Source of the DNA: Serratia sp. AKBS12
GTDB lineage: Bacteria > Pseudomonadota > Gammaproteobacteria > Enterobacterales > Enterobacteriaceae
Reading direction: 5' to 3'
Assembly (NCBI RefSeq): GCF_024793895.1
Contig: NZ_JANUSB010000013.1
Location: 1 to 64,000, forward strand
DNA: 64,000 nt
Shown here: piece by piece, positions 19,669 through 32,912 of the stretch
Numbering within the stretch: the first letter of the stretch is position 1
How the letters are laid out: each line of letters opens with the position of its first letter
Translations under genes and position numbers: made by a program
Notes under the pieces: model-generated
Seen by the model: only the letters and a program-made list of their open reading frames with translations
Told to the model about the DNA's origin: nothing
The model's database searches: none

Positions 19669-19737
19669 AGTGGTTCCTCACGTTTTAACGATGCTGCCGC
19701 TGCCCCCGGGGCTAATGCCGGCCGGGGGCAGAGCCGG

Positions 19738-20919
19738 TCAAGACTTTTTGATGAAGGGGCGGCTGAGCAAGCCGATTGGACCATGAGCGTACCAGCGGCT
19801 CATGCCCTTGGAGCGGCGATCGCGCCCCAGCGACTGGGTGAGGCGATCGAGAATGATTGCCAGAATGACGATACCAACACCGCCAACCGCCGCCAGACCC
19901 ATATCCAGGCGGCCAATCCCCCGCAGCACCATCTGGCCCAGACCACCGACGGCAATCATCGAGGCGATCACCACCATCGACAGCGCCAGCATCAGCGTTT
20001 GGTTGACGCCGGCCATGATGGTCGGCATCGCCAACGGCAACTGGACTTTGAACAGCAGCTGCCGCGGGCTGGAACCAAAGGATTCTGCCGCTTCGATCAG
20101 ATCTGCCGGCACCTGGTTGATCCCCAGAATGGTCAGACGCACGATCGGCGGCAGCGCAAAGATAATGGTCACCACTACGCCCGGTACGTTACCGATACCA
20201 AACAGCATGACTATCGGCACCAGGTAGACGAACGCCGGGGTGGTTTGCATGGCGTCGAGCAACGGTCTTATCACTTTGGCCGCATGCCGACTGCGAGCCA
20301 GCCATATCCCCAACGGCAGGCCGATAATGATACAGAAGAACAGGGCGGTCAGTACCAGCGCCAGCGTCACCATGGCCTGCGACCAGGCGCCAATCGCACC
20401 GATGGCGATCAGCGACACCAGCGTTGCCGCCCCCATGCCGAGGCTCGACAGCTGCCAGGCGATCAGCGAGAACACCAGGATGGCAATCGGAGCCGGCATG
20501 CCAAGCAGCAACTGCTGAAAGCCGCTGAGAATGAAATCGACCGGGACGCGAATGCCCTGGAACAGCGGGCGGAAATGCAGCACCAGCCAGTCGATGCCGT
20601 GCGTAACCCAGGAGTCCAGCGGCAGCCAGGTTTTATGGAACGGATCGAGCAGATTAAAGTGTTCCGGCTGAGCCGGCGCGCTGTTGAGCCAATCTGCCCC
20701 CTGCGCCGCAGGGTGGCCGGCATCCGGCGTCGCCGGCGGCGGGTTGGATGACCAGGCATCGGCACCGCCGCTGGTGGCGGGAGTTTGCGCCGGCGCGTCG
20801 GCCGCGGCGGCATTTGACCAGGGATCGCTATTGGTGGCGGCAGGCGCAGCCTGAGCCGCGGCATCCTGGGTTGGGGCGGCGGAAGTGGCCGCCCAGGGAT
20901 CTTGGGTAGTATCACTCAT
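19738..20919 (-). CDS. proW: Glycine betaine ABC transporter permease ProW
   Basis: Inner-membrane permease of the ProU importer, 393 residues. The conserved part begins at about [20 protein letters not shown] and contains the ABC coupling loop ([20 protein letters not shown]). The cytoplasmic N-terminus is Ala/Pro-rich and carries repeated tryptophan motifs (DPWAAT, DPWSNA, DAWSSN). From memory it is about 39 residues longer than E. coli ProW, almost all in this part. Its start overlaps proV by eight bases. Confidence 0.95.
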   Translation of the reverse strand: MSDTTQDPWAATSAAPTQDAAAQAAPAATNSDPWSNAAAADAPAQTPATSGGADAWSSNPPPATPDAGHPAAQGADWLNSAPAQPEHFNLLDPFHKTWLPLDSWVTHGIDWLVLHFRPLFQGIRVPVDFILSGFQQLLLGMPAPIAILVFSLIAWQLSSLGMGAATLVSLIAIGAIGAWSQAMVTLALVLTALFFCIIIGLPLGIWLARSRHAAKVIRPLLDAMQTTPAFVYLVPIVMLFGIGNVPGVVVTIIFALPPIVRLTILGINQVPADLIEAAESFGSSPRQLLFKVQLPLAMPTIMAGVNQTLMLALSMVVIASMIAVGGLGQMVLRGIGRLDMGLAAVGGVGIVILAIILDRLTQSLGRDRRSKGMSRWYAHGPIGLLSRPFIKKS

Positions 20920-22114
20920 TCGCTGGGCCCTCTTTATCTAAAGCCTGCAACAGCTTGGCTTTGGAAATGATTCCGATATAGTTGTTTTCGTCGTCGACTA
21001 CCGGCACGGCGCAGGGCGCCTGTGCAACCAGCGAAATCAGTTCGCTGAGCGGCATATCGGCCGGTACCGGCGCGGGGGCATCCAGCAACGCGTCGTCGAG
21101 CTTTTTGTTCTCCGACAGTGCCTTTTTCAGCGAGTCTATCGACACCACGCCGATAAACCGCTTGCCGCGTTCGAGAACGTAACCATAATCGCGGTCTTCG
21201 TCGCGCAGCAGCTGCAAGGCCGAGCGCGGCCCAAAGCCGGGGGTTTTGCGAATCAGGGTGACCGGGCGACGCTGGGCGATATCTTTTGCGCTGAACACGT
21301 GGCTGATATCGACGCCGCGGAAGAAGGTGCGGACATAGTCGTTGGCCGGATTGTTCAGTATTTCATCCGGCGTACCGACCTGAATCACCTCGCCGCCCTG
21401 CATAATGGCAATACGGTCGCCAATACGCATCGCTTCGTCCAGATCGTGGGAAATAAACACGATAGTGCGCTGATGTTTGGCCTGCAGTTTTACCAGCTCA
21501 TCCTGCATTTCGGTACGGATCAACGGATCGAGCGCCGAAAAGGCTTCATCCATCAACAGAATATCCGGGTCATTGGCCATGGCGCGGGCCAGGCCGACGC
21601 GCTGCCGCATACCGCCGGAAAGCTCGTCAGGATATGAATGGGCGTAGTTGTCCAGCCCCACCTGGCGCAATGCTTCCAGCGCTTTTTCCTGCCGCTCCTG
21701 CTGCGGCACGCCGGCTAATTCCATACCGAACGCGGTGTTATTGAGCACGTTCATGTGCGGCATCAGCGCGAATGACTGGAATACCATGCTGATCTTATTT
21801 CTGCGTACGGTACGCAGCGCGGAGTCCGATATTTTGGCAATATCCTCTCCGTCAATCAGCACCTCACCTCGAGTGGGTTCTATCAGACGATTGAGAAGGC
21901 GTACCAGGGTGGATTTTCCGGAACCGGAAAGGCCCATGATGACAAATATTTCGCCTTCTTCAATGGCCAGATTGGCATTTTTAACGCCGAGCGATAATCC
22001 GGTTTTTTCAAATAGCTGGTCTTTATTGAGACCTTTGTCTATCAGTTTAAATGCCCGTTCCGGATGCTCGCCGAATATTTTATATAAGTTCTTTACTTCG
22101 AGTTTAATTGCCAT
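20912..22114 (-). CDS. proV: Glycine betaine ABC transporter ATPase ProV
   Basis: 400-residue ATPase of ProU. Walker A is GLSGSGKST, the signature is [14 protein letters not shown], Walker B is [12 protein letters not shown], and the switch histidine is in [10 protein letters not shown]. Two CBS domains at the C-terminus (about 285-400) should sense ionic strength. First gene of proVWX plus the second proX. The 400-base region upstream, AT-rich in parts, fits osmotic and H-NS control known for E. coli proU, but no sites were resolved. Confidence 0.96.
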   Translation of the reverse strand: MAIKLEVKNLYKIFGEHPERAFKLIDKGLNKDQLFEKTGLSLGVKNANLAIEEGEIFVIMGLSGSGKSTLVRLLNRLIEPTRGEVLIDGEDIAKISDSALRTVRRNKISMVFQSFALMPHMNVLNNTAFGMELAGVPQQERQEKALEALRQVGLDNYAHSYPDELSGGMRQRVGLARAMANDPDILLMDEAFSALDPLIRTEMQDELVKLQAKHQRTIVFISHDLDEAMRIGDRIAIMQGGEVIQVGTPDEILNNPANDYVRTFFRGVDISHVFSAKDIAQRRPVTLIRKTPGFGPRSALQLLRDEDRDYGYVLERGKRFIGVVSIDSLKKALSENKKLDDALLDAPAPVPADMPLSELISLVAQAPCAVPVVDDENNYIGIISKAKLLQALDKEGPANE

Positions 22115-22406
22115 GCAATTTGCTGTTTCCTCTGGTGTATTTCAAACGATAAAAAACTTCCTAGTAGAAAATAATAGTGCCCTATACCCTATCACAGTGA
22201 GTATCTGAGACAAGTCTCAATATCCCGCAAATGTGTCGAACGGTGGTTTACATCAAACTTTTCATTAGTTATGGTAATGTGGCGAGCAATCAAAATTATC
22301 GCGCTTCATCGGGTGGAATAATGGACGTGAAGCGGCGGTTTTTTAACGAAAATAATTGTGCGGCCCACAAAGGATATTTCGCCATTTCTCCGACGTTACA
22401 GGCAAT
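22115..22406. other. proV upstream region
   Basis: About 290 bases with no convincing gene, lying between proV and the two-component system, both leftward. It must hold the proU promoter. A short rightward frame here has no family features. No defined regulator site was recognised. Confidence 0.5.
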
Positions 22407-22434
22407 AAAAAACCCGGCAAACGGCCGGGCAAAA
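22407..22434 (-). terminator. Terminator after the two-component operon
   Basis: On the minus strand GCCCGGCCGTTTGCCGGGT is followed by TTTTT, a strong intrinsic terminator downstream of the response regulator gene and upstream of the proV promoter. Confidence 0.88.
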
Positions 22435-22521
22435 TTCATCAGTATTCAACGACAGATAGCGACACCGGGGAGATATCGCGGCACCGATGCTAACAGGCCA
22501 ATATGACAGTCAGATGTCACC

Positions 22522-23211
22522 TCACGCCTTACGATATAATCGCCTCGGATGACCAATATTACCGTATACCATTTCCACTCGGACAAATTGCGTATTGGCG
22601 CAATATTCCAGATAGCGCCGGGCGGTGGTCTTGCTGATCCCTGCCTGCTCGACGATATCCTCCACCGCCAGGGCGCGGCTCGGCTGATTAACAAACAGCG
22701 TCTGTACCCGTTCCAGCGTATTGGGTTCGATGCCCTTGGCACTGGGCTCGTTGGAGAATTGCTTGGACTGCAGGTTATACAGCGCGTCGACGCTGCTTTG
22801 GTCGATCACCTTGAAACTGCGCTGGGTCTGCACGAATTGCATAAAACGCTCCAGGGAATTGCGCAGCCGCTTATAGGACACCGGTTTGATGATGTAGTCG
22901 AAGGCGCCGTTGCGGATAGCCTGGCTACAGGTATGCATGTCGCTGGCGGCGGTGATGAAAATCACCGAACAGCCGGGCGTTTTCACCGCTGGCTGTTCCA
23001 TCAGTTCTATGCCCTGGCCATCAGGCAGATAGTTGTCCAACAGGATCAGACGCGGTTGATGGCTGATGACCCGGCTTTTTGCTTCCGCCAGGGTGGCCGC
23101 GTAGGCCACTACGCGCAGGTTAAAATTATTTTCGATAAATTCTGCGTGCAGCGTTGCCAGCTGTGGCTCGTCTTCGACGATCAGAACGTCGAGTGCTTGA
23201 TGATGCATCAT
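22522..23211 (-). CDS. CitB/DcuR-family response regulator
   Basis: 229 residues. Receiver domain at about 1-125 with acidic pocket VEDE, phospho-acceptor aspartate in LLDNYLPDG, TAASD and lysine in IIKPVSYKR. A C-terminal helix-turn-helix typical of the CitB group (VEDIVEQAGISKTTARRYLE) binds DNA. It is 16 bases after its sensor kinase. By analogy it activates the divergent symporter gene at 25146. Confidence 0.92.
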   Translation of the reverse strand: MMHHQALDVLIVEDEPQLATLHAEFIENNFNLRVVAYAATLAEAKSRVISHQPRLILLDNYLPDGQGIELMEQPAVKTPGCSVIFITAASDMHTCSQAIRNGAFDYIIKPVSYKRLRNSLERFMQFVQTQRSFKVIDQSSVDALYNLQSKQFSNEPSAKGIEPNTLERVQTLFVNQPSRALAVEDIVEQAGISKTTARRYLEYCANTQFVRVEMVYGNIGHPRRLYRKA

Positions 23212-23227
23212 TCATTCTTCCAAATGT

Positions 23228-24820
23228 TCAGGCTTTCGGGATAAACAACGAAAAAATGGCCCCGTGCGGATCGTTGTCCGACACTTCTATGCTGCCATGG
23301 GCCTGCGCCACATGGCTGGCTACCAGGTGCAGGCCGATGCCATGATCGCCTTTTTCCTTGGTGGTGACGCCGTGTTCAAACAGGGTTTCACGGATCTCCG
23401 GTGCCAGACCGCTGCCGTGATCCGCCACTTCAATCACCAGTTCATTACCATTGTCATTGATATAAAGTTCTACCGCGTCATGCGGCGCGGCGCAACGCAA
23501 GGTTGCTTCCACCGCGTTGTCCAGCAGGTTGCCGACGATCGACATCAGTTCGGTTTCGTTCAGCGCCGCCGGGATGTGCTGCAGTTGACAGGCGGGGTCA
23601 AATCGCAGTTCTACCCCTTTTTCGCGTGCGGCGGCATACTTGCCCAGCAACAGCCCCGACAACGCCGAGGAATTGAAGCGCTGCGAGATAAAGTCGAGTA
23701 CCTCCTGGGCACCTTCCGACTGTGCCTCGACGTAGCGAATTGCCTCGTCGTAACGCTGCATATGCAACAGACCGGCCAGGGTTGCTGTCCAGTTCAGCTG
23801 TTCATGACGCAGTATGCGCAGAGTATCGGCATAGCGTTTAACCTGGCTGAGCTGGCTGCTGAGGGTATTGATGTCGTTTTTATCGCGGAAACTGATCACC
23901 CAACCCTGCAAGCTGTCGGCTTCCATGATGCGCACCCGGCTGGCGATCACCCGGATACCGTTGAAGCGGCACGCCTCATCGTGGGTATCGTGGCCAAGCT
24001 GCGCGGCAGCAAGAAAATCCGGCTGTGCCTGAATCACTTCGCCGATGCTACGGCCGATCGGGTCGCCATCCGAGTGGCGAAAATTCAATAATTCGCGCGC
24101 CGCACGGTTGATGGTAATAATGCGCAGCTGTGGATCGATGGCAATTACACCTTCGTAAATCGCCTCCAGCAGCGCTTTTTGCTGGCGTACCAGCAGCGCA
24201 ATTTCTTTTGGCTCCAGCCAGAACATTTGCCGCTTCAGGTTTTTTGACAGCAGCCAGGAAAAAATAAACAACGCAACCAGCAGCAGGGCGATAGCGCCGA
24301 CAATTTGTGTCAGGGTGCGAGCATTTACGTTGTCGATATGGGATTTAAGGTAGCCGACGGAAACAATGCCGATCACCTGATTATTTTCGTCCATAATAGG
24401 TGCTTTACTACGTAACGATATTCCTATGCCACCTTTGCGAATCGAAATAATACTTTTTCCTGCCAGGACGTCTTTATTATCCCCGCCGATCATCGGCGTG
24501 CCGAGACGATCCTGATACTGCGAATGGTATAAATGTCGTGCCTGTCGATCGCCAATGACAATATAACTGGCATCGCTGCGGGCGCGGATTTTTTTCATCA
24601 GCGTATCGATGGCAATAATATCGTGCCGTTGCACCGCCGCGCTTAGGCTCGGGATCAGCGCGATTTCCCGCGCCTGTACCTGGGCACGGGCACCCAGCTC
24701 GCGGTGCAACTGGGCATCCAGCCGATAGTAGCTATAGGCGCCAATCAGCGTCAACAGCAGGCTGGAGAACGCTACCAGGCAAATAAATAGCTTGATCTGA
24801 AAGGACAAATTTAAACGCAT
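23228..24820 (-). CDS. CitA/DcuS-family sensor histidine kinase
   Basis: 530-residue inner-membrane kinase. Two transmembrane helices (about 9-29 and 173-195) flank a periplasmic PAS/Cache sensor domain that binds C4 or C6 carboxylates in this family. A cytoplasmic PAS domain follows (about 220-330), then a kinase core with the HExxN phospho-acceptor (RHEQLNW), N box NLLDNAVEA, and ATP-lid motifs DHGSGL and GDHGIGLHLV. Ligand is probably the hydroxycarboxylate carried by the divergent symporter. Confidence 0.93.
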   Translation of the reverse strand: MRLNLSFQIKLFICLVAFSSLLLTLIGAYSYYRLDAQLHRELGARAQVQAREIALIPSLSAAVQRHDIIAIDTLMKKIRARSDASYIVIGDRQARHLYHSQYQDRLGTPMIGGDNKDVLAGKSIISIRKGGIGISLRSKAPIMDENNQVIGIVSVGYLKSHIDNVNARTLTQIVGAIALLLVALFIFSWLLSKNLKRQMFWLEPKEIALLVRQQKALLEAIYEGVIAIDPQLRIITINRAARELLNFRHSDGDPIGRSIGEVIQAQPDFLAAAQLGHDTHDEACRFNGIRVIASRVRIMEADSLQGWVISFRDKNDINTLSSQLSQVKRYADTLRILRHEQLNWTATLAGLLHMQRYDEAIRYVEAQSEGAQEVLDFISQRFNSSALSGLLLGKYAAAREKGVELRFDPACQLQHIPAALNETELMSIVGNLLDNAVEATLRCAAPHDAVELYINDNGNELVIEVADHGSGLAPEIRETLFEHGVTTKEKGDHGIGLHLVASHVAQAHGSIEVSDNDPHGAIFSLFIPKA

Positions 24821-25145
24821 GTCGGCCGTTCACCCTCAAGAGCGCCAAGAGACTGGCAGGCATGATACACGCCTGAGGCAACGTTGAGGGCGATCAAATT
24901 GCGTTTGTGCGTGCTGCGTTATACTGAGCATGCGTCGCAGTCTGCGACGCGTTAATAAACCTGCAATATTTACGTTATCCGTAGCATTAACGCCATAGAA
25001 ACCGCGCTGTATTTTACATAACAAGAATAAACACCATACAATCCATTAACACCATTAAAAACCCTTTTTAACTTTGAACAGCATCACAATCGATGATCCT
25101 TGCCTTTTCTTATGATGGCCGCACAAACCAATAAGAGGCCGGAAT
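24821..25145. other. Promoter region between sensor kinase and symporter
   Basis: 325 bases with no gene, AT-rich in the right half, separating the divergent two-component operon and symporter. CitB-type regulators bind AT-rich sites in such regions. GAGG before 25146 is the ribosome-binding site. Confidence 0.55.
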
Positions 25146-26498
25146 ATGAGCACAACCGATGATTCTTATCTCGTCGCCAAGGATAAAACCGCAGAGGTTC
25201 CCCTGCGCGAAAAGTGGTGGCGGGCGTTGGATAATTACAAGATAGGCATCATTCCGTTGCCGTTCTTTATTCTGGCTGGCGCACTTATTTTACTCGATTG
25301 CCTGGCCGGGAAACTGCCGAGCGATATTGTGGTTATGGTCGCTACGCTGGCATTTTTTGGCTTTGCCTGCGGTGAGTTTGGCAAGCGCCTGCCGCTGGTT
25401 GGCAAGATGGGAGCAGCGGCGATTTGTGCCACCTTTATCCCGTCGGCGCTAGTGCATTATGGCCTGCTGCCGGACGTGGTGGTGCAATCGACCACGCTGT
25501 TCTACAAATCGACCAACATCCTGTATCTGTACATTTGCTGCATCATCGTCGGTAGCATCATGAGCATGAATCGTCAGGTATTGATCCAGGGTTTCCTGCG
25601 TATCTTCGTGCCGATGTTGTGCGGTGAGGTGGTGGGCATGCTGGTGGGCATGGGGGTCGGTATGGCGCTGGGGCTGGAGCCGTTCCAGATCTTCTTCTTC
25701 CTGGTATTGCCGATCATGGCCGGCGGGGTAGGCGAGGGCGCGATCCCGCTGTCGATGGGTTACGCGGCGATCTTGCATATGGAACAGGGCGTGGCGCTGG
25801 GGCGCATATTGCCCATCGTGATGCTCGGTAGTCTGACGGCGATTGTGATTGCCGGCCTGCTCAACCAACTGGGTAAGCGTTATCCCCACCTGACCGGCGA
25901 AGGCAGCCTGATGCCAAGTAAAACCGCAGACGAGGTGGCGTCGGCCACCGATAAAACCAGTGGTAATGTCGATGTCAGCACCCTGGCCTGCGGTGCGCTG
26001 CTGGCGATACTGCTGTATATGGTCGGCATGTTGTTGCACCGAATGATTGGGCTGCCAGCGCCGGTCGGCATGCTGTTTGCCGCAGTGGCGGTAAAATTGG
26101 CGCACGGCGTTTCGCCGCGTATTCAGGAAGGTTCGCAGGTGGTGTATAAATTTTTCCGCACCGCGGTTACCTACCCGATTCTGTTTGCCGTCGGCGTGGC
26201 GATTACCCCGTGGCAGGAACTGGTGGATGCGTTCACCCTGCAAAACCTGGCGGTGATTGTCTGTACCGTCGGCGCGCTGGTGGGAACCGGTTTTATGGTG
26301 GGTAAAAAGATCGGTATGCATCCCATTGATGTGGCGATTGTTTCTTGCTGCCAAAGCGGTCAGGGCGGTACCGGCGACGTCGCCATTCTCACGGCGGGCA
26401 ACCGGATGTCGCTGATGCCGTTCGCCCAGATAGCTACCCGTATCGGCGGGGCTATCAACGTCTCGCTGGCATTACTGGCACTGTCGCACTTCTTCTAG
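25146..26498 (+). CDS. 2-hydroxycarboxylate:Na+ symporter (CitS/MaeN type)
   Basis: 450-residue inner-membrane carrier of the 2-HCT family, with about 11 transmembrane helices. Both re-entrant-loop signatures are present: GGVGEGAIPLS near residue 195 and the later CCQSGQGGTGDVAIL near 400. These take up citrate or malate with sodium. The sensor-regulator pair is divergent. No citrate lyase or malic enzyme gene is nearby, so citrate versus malate cannot be decided. Confidence 0.92.
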   Translation: MSTTDDSYLVAKDKTAEVPLREKWWRALDNYKIGIIPLPFFILAGALILLDCLAGKLPSDIVVMVATLAFFGFACGEFGKRLPLVGKMGAAAICATFIPSALVHYGLLPDVVVQSTTLFYKSTNILYLYICCIIVGSIMSMNRQVLIQGFLRIFVPMLCGEVVGMLVGMGVGMALGLEPFQIFFFLVLPIMAGGVGEGAIPLSMGYAAILHMEQGVALGRILPIVMLGSLTAIVIAGLLNQLGKRYPHLTGEGSLMPSKTADEVASATDKTSGNVDVSTLACGALLAILLYMVGMLLHRMIGLPAPVGMLFAAVAVKLAHGVSPRIQEGSQVVYKFFRTAVTYPILFAVGVAITPWQELVDAFTLQNLAVIVCTVGALVGTGFMVGKKIGMHPIDVAIVSCCQSGQGGTGDVAILTAGNRMSLMPFAQIATRIGGAINVSLALLALSHFF

Positions 26499-26522
26499 CC
26501 AACCTTTTCTTTGCCTTGCCTC

Positions 26523-26541
26523 GCCCCCGCGGGGCTTTTTT
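26523..26541 (+). terminator. Terminator after symporter gene
   Basis: GCCCCCGCGGGGC followed by TTTTTT, just beyond the symporter stop codon. The T run overlaps the end of the converging LysR gene. Confidence 0.88.
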
Positions 26542-27436
26542 ATGTCTGATTGCGCGCGGCAAACGCCTGGCTGAACCAGTCGATAAATACGCGCACCCGC
26601 GGCGACAGCTGGCGGTTACGCGGATACAGCAACGACACCGGCATCGGCGTTGGCGGGTATTGCTCCAGCAGCGGTATCAGCGAGCCGCGAGCCAGATCGT
26701 GCTGCAAGTGGTAACGTGGCACCTGAATGATCCCCAATCCCAGCCGCGCCGCCGTCACCATACTGTCGCCGCTGCTGACGGTCAGCGTGGTTGGCAGCGT
26801 GATAGAGCGTGGCTGGCCATCGACCAGAAACTCCAGCGGCATCAAACTGCCGGTGACGGAAGAGCGGAAGCCGATCATCCGGTGATTGGCCAACGCCTCA
26901 AGTGAATCCGGTACGCCGAAACGCTGCAGATAGTCCGGCGAGGCGCAGGTAGTTTCGCTCAGGGCGCCGATATGACGCGCCACCATATCGCTATCCTTCA
27001 GCTTGCCGACGCGCACCACGCAGTCGACCCCTTCACGCAATGGGTCGATCAGCCGATCGCCTTCGCTCATAAACAGCTCGATGTCCGGATAGCGGGCTAA
27101 AAAGTCCGGCAGTCCCGGCAGAAGAAAATGACGCGCCAGCGTACCGTGCACGTCAATACGTAACAGGCCGCGCGGTTTGGCGCCGGCAAACGCCATTTCG
27201 GCGTCCTCGATATCCGCCAGAATGCGCAGGCAGCGCTGATAGTACGCTTCGCCATCCAGCGTAGCGCTGACGTGGCGCGTGGTGCGTTGCAGCAGTCGTA
27301 CCTTGAGCCGGGCTTCCAGCTGTTTGATGGCATCGGTAACGGTCGAACGGGGCAGCGCCAGATCCTGCGCCGCCTGCGTGAAACTGCGTTGTTCCACCAC
27401 CCGGGTGAAAAGCCGCATTGCATCGATTCTGTCCAT
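26540..27436 (-). CDS. LysR-family transcriptional regulator
   Basis: 298-residue regulator with N-terminal helix-turn-helix (RLFTRVVEQRSFTQAAQDLA, RSTVTDAIKQLEARL) and a LysR effector domain of the CrgA/YafC type. It is divergent from the short-chain dehydrogenase at 27557 across 120 bases and likely regulates it. The start at 27436 drops two residues of the longest frame (MAMDRID). Confidence 0.88.
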   Translation of the reverse strand: MDRIDAMRLFTRVVEQRSFTQAAQDLALPRSTVTDAIKQLEARLKVRLLQRTTRHVSATLDGEAYYQRCLRILADIEDAEMAFAGAKPRGLLRIDVHGTLARHFLLPGLPDFLARYPDIELFMSEGDRLIDPLREGVDCVVRVGKLKDSDMVARHIGALSETTCASPDYLQRFGVPDSLEALANHRMIGFRSSVTGSLMPLEFLVDGQPRSITLPTTLTVSSGDSMVTAARLGLGIIQVPRYHLQHDLARGSLIPLLEQYPPTPMPVSLLYPRNRQLSPRVRVFIDWFSQAFAARNQT

Positions 27437-27556
27437 CGCCATTGTTCGCAGATTTCGGATAGTGATAACGAATATTAGGAGATTATCCGCCAGGCAGAAA
27501 GAGGCATGATGTTTCTAACGCAGTAAACCCCGTTAACTCACCACCAGGAGCATTCA

Positions 27557-28297
27557 ATGAACAGCCCACAGCAACAGGTCGCTATCGTCACCGGCGCATC
27601 GCGCGGCATTGGCGCGGCCATCGCCGAACGACTGGCCGCCGATGGTTTTACCGTGATTATCAACTATGCCGGCAGTCAGACGCTGGCCGACGAGCTGGTA
27701 CGCAAGATTGAACAGGGAGGCGGGCGGGCGTTGAGCGTTCAGGCCGACGTCAGCGATGCGGCGGCGGTGGCACGGATGTTTGAGCGTGCCGAACAGGCCT
27801 TCGGCGGCGTCGATGTGCTGGTAAACAACGCCGGTGTGATTGCGCTGGCCCCCCTGGCGGAGATTGATGCCGCCGAGGTTGACCGGGTGATCGACATCAA
27901 CCTGAAGGGCACCGTCAACACGTTGCGCGAGGCCGCCAAACGTCTGCATGACAATGGCCGCATCATCAACTTTTCGTCCAGCGTGGTGGGGTTATTGCAA
28001 CCCACATACGGCGTATATGCCGCCAGCAAGGCGGCGGTTGAAGCGCTGACCAGCGTGCTGGCGAAAGAGCTTCGCGGGCGCAATATCACCGTCAACGCCA
28101 TCGCGCCGGGACCTACGGCAACCGATTTGTTCCTGGAAGGCAAAACGCCGCAACTGATCGAACGGCTGGCGAAGATGGCACCGCTGGAACGGCTGGGCGA
28201 ACCGCAGGACATCGCCGCCACGGTGGCCTTCCTGGCCGGGCCTGACGGCGCCTGGGTCAATGGTCAGACTCTGCGGGTCAACGGCGGTATTATCTGA
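27557..28297 (+). CDS. SDR-family oxidoreductase
   Basis: NAD(P)-dependent short-chain dehydrogenase/reductase, 246 residues. Cofactor motif TGASRGIGAAIA at about 11-22, NNAG near 91, and catalytic Ser-Tyr-Lys (FSSSVVG then YGVYAASKAA). The C-terminal VNGQTLRVNGG is typical of classical SDRs. GGAG precedes the ATG. Substrate unknown; the divergent LysR gene suggests an inducible detoxification or carbonyl reduction role. Confidence 0.9.
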   Translation: MNSPQQQVAIVTGASRGIGAAIAERLAADGFTVIINYAGSQTLADELVRKIEQGGGRALSVQADVSDAAAVARMFERAEQAFGGVDVLVNNAGVIALAPLAEIDAAEVDRVIDINLKGTVNTLREAAKRLHDNGRIINFSSSVVGLLQPTYGVYAASKAAVEALTSVLAKELRGRNITVNAIAPGPTATDLFLEGKTPQLIERLAKMAPLERLGEPQDIAATVAFLAGPDGAWVNGQTLRVNGGII

Positions 28298-28383
28298 ACG
28301 GATGCCGCACCCGCGTGGCGGCGCTGGTTTGGCCACCACGCGGGCCGTCGGCAGTCATTGCCCGTCTGGCGGCAGCCGAGCGC

Positions 28384-31474
<3,091 letters not shown>

Positions 31475-31493
<19 letters not shown>

Positions 31494-31879
31494 AATGCGA
31501 TTACTCCCTGTCGAACGTTTGCAACGTCTTGTGCGGTGCCAAACAGCTCAAAGCGATATAAAAAAGGCACCTGGCATTTTTTGGCGATGATATCGCCGGC
31601 AATGCCATACGCTGCGCCGAAGTTGGTATTCCCGGCGGCAATCACGCCGCGCAGAAAACTGCGGTTCTGTGGCTGGTTAAGAAAACGGATCACCTGGGTG
31701 GGCACCGCGCCGGTGCTGCCACCGCCGCCATAGCTCGGCACAATCAGAATATAGGGCTGAGCCATCAGCAGCGGGCTGCGGCTGCCGGCGATCGCAATAC
31801 GCATCGCCGGCAGGCCGAGTTTCTCAACAAAGCGGTGGGTGTTCTCCGAACTGCTGGAGAAATAGACCAGCGGATTCAT
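31475..31879 (-). CDS. nrdI: NrdI flavodoxin
   Basis: 134-residue FMN protein that supplies superoxide or reductant to assemble the manganese-tyrosyl radical cofactor of NrdF. Phosphate loop [17 protein letters not shown] at the N-terminus; VPSYGGGG near residue 49 is the family flavin loop. Start at 31879 gives [11 protein letters not shown], close to E. coli. Confidence 0.95.
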
Positions 31880-31888
31880 GATCACACC

Positions 31889-32134
31889 TCACGATGCGGT
31901 GGCGTGAGCCAGTGCGCCTATTTTATCCGGGCGGAATCCCGACCAATGATCGTCACCGGCGATAATCACTGGAACCTGTTGGTATCCTAATGATTTTACA
32001 TGGGTCAACGCCTGCTGATCCTGCGTGAGATCGACCACCTGATAGTCAAGTCCCTGTTTATCGAACGCGCGATAGGTCGCGTTGCACTGGACACAGTCAG
32101 GTTTACTGTAAATAATAATCATCATGATTCGCAT
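31889..32134 (-). CDS. nrdH: NrdH glutaredoxin-like reductant
   Basis: 81-residue thioredoxin-fold protein with redox motif CVQC (residues 14-17) and the thioredoxin-reductase interaction motif WSGFRPDKI. It reduces NrdE. First gene of the operon. Alternative ATGs at 32125 and 32122 exist; the MRI start is kept because AAAGG precedes it and E. coli NrdH starts the same way. Confidence 0.94.
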   Translation of the reverse strand: MRIMMIIIYSKPDCVQCNATYRAFDKQGLDYQVVDLTQDQQALTHVKSLGYQQVPVIIAGDDHWSGFRPDKIGALAHATAS

Positions 32135-32242
32135 TTACCTTTTGTGTTGAAGGAAAGGCGGAAAAGCCAGAAACGGATCGTTCAAACGCTAATTTCTGAC
32201 GGCATAATCAACCGGCAAGCATCCCTGTGGTTGATGCTTTAA

Positions 32243-32289
32243 ATACTATATATTGATCCTTATTTTATCAACCGTGCTATATATGGTGT
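32243..32289. promoter_or_regulatory. Pair of NrdR boxes at the nrdHIEF promoter
   Basis: Two 16-base sites, ATACTATATATTGATC at 32243-32258 and GTGCTATATATGGTGT at 32274-32289, match the NrdR consensus core CTATATATNG. Their starts are 31 bp apart, about three helical turns, as NrdR tetramers need. They lie 110-155 bases upstream of nrdH, so NrdR (ATP/dATP-sensing repressor) should control the operon. Confidence 0.8.
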
Positions 32290-32386
32290 TTTGTGGCGAT
32301 TTGACGGCAGGGCGCAGCAGGACTGGATTTGGGTGGGGAAATTTATTTTTGTCAGCCAGTGAGCCGGCAACGCCGGCCCGGTAACA

Positions 32387-32818
32387 TTACTTTTTCATAC
32401 TGATTGCCAGGCGATTGAAGGCGTTCATGATGCAGATAGCGAACGTCAGATCGCTGATCTCGGCCGCACTGAAATGCTGCTCAAGCGGTTTAAAGACGCT
32501 GTCCGGCGCATGGCTGGCGGCGATCAACGTCACCGATTCTGCCCATTCCAGCGCCGCGCGCTCACGCTCGCTGAACGCATTGCTGACTCGCCAGCCGGCC
32601 AGCATGTCCACTTTGCCGTGGCTGGCGCCACTTTCCCTCAGCGCCTTACCATGCATCTCCAGGCAATAGGCGCAGCCGTTAAGCTGTGAAACGCGCATGA
32701 ATATCAGCTCGAGCAACGGTTTTTCCAGCGGGCCTTGATCCAGGGCGAGCAGGGCGCTGACCAGGCTTTTATACGGCGCAGGCGACAGTTCGACATAGTT
32801 TAAACGCGGCGTAATCAT
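32387..32818 (-). CDS. Carboxymuconolactone decarboxylase/AhpD-like protein
   Basis: 143-residue AhpD-fold protein with the redox pair and histidine CAYCLEMH near residue 50, typical of alkylhydroperoxidase-like enzymes. It probably reduces peroxides or an unknown substrate. Divergent from the MocR regulator at 32913 with a 94-base shared promoter region, suggesting it is the regulator's target. Confidence 0.85.
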   Translation of the reverse strand: MITPRLNYVELSPAPYKSLVSALLALDQGPLEKPLLELIFMRVSQLNGCAYCLEMHGKALRESGASHGKVDMLAGWRVSNAFSERERAALEWAESVTLIAASHAPDSVFKPLEQHFSAAEISDLTFAICIMNAFNRLAISMKK

Positions 32819-32912
32819 CGGGGTTCTCTTCTCGGTTAGGTGTCGGCAGCCACTTTAACTACGATATGGACTATGCTATAGAGCCATAAAATGATTATTT
32901 AACCAGGCCATA

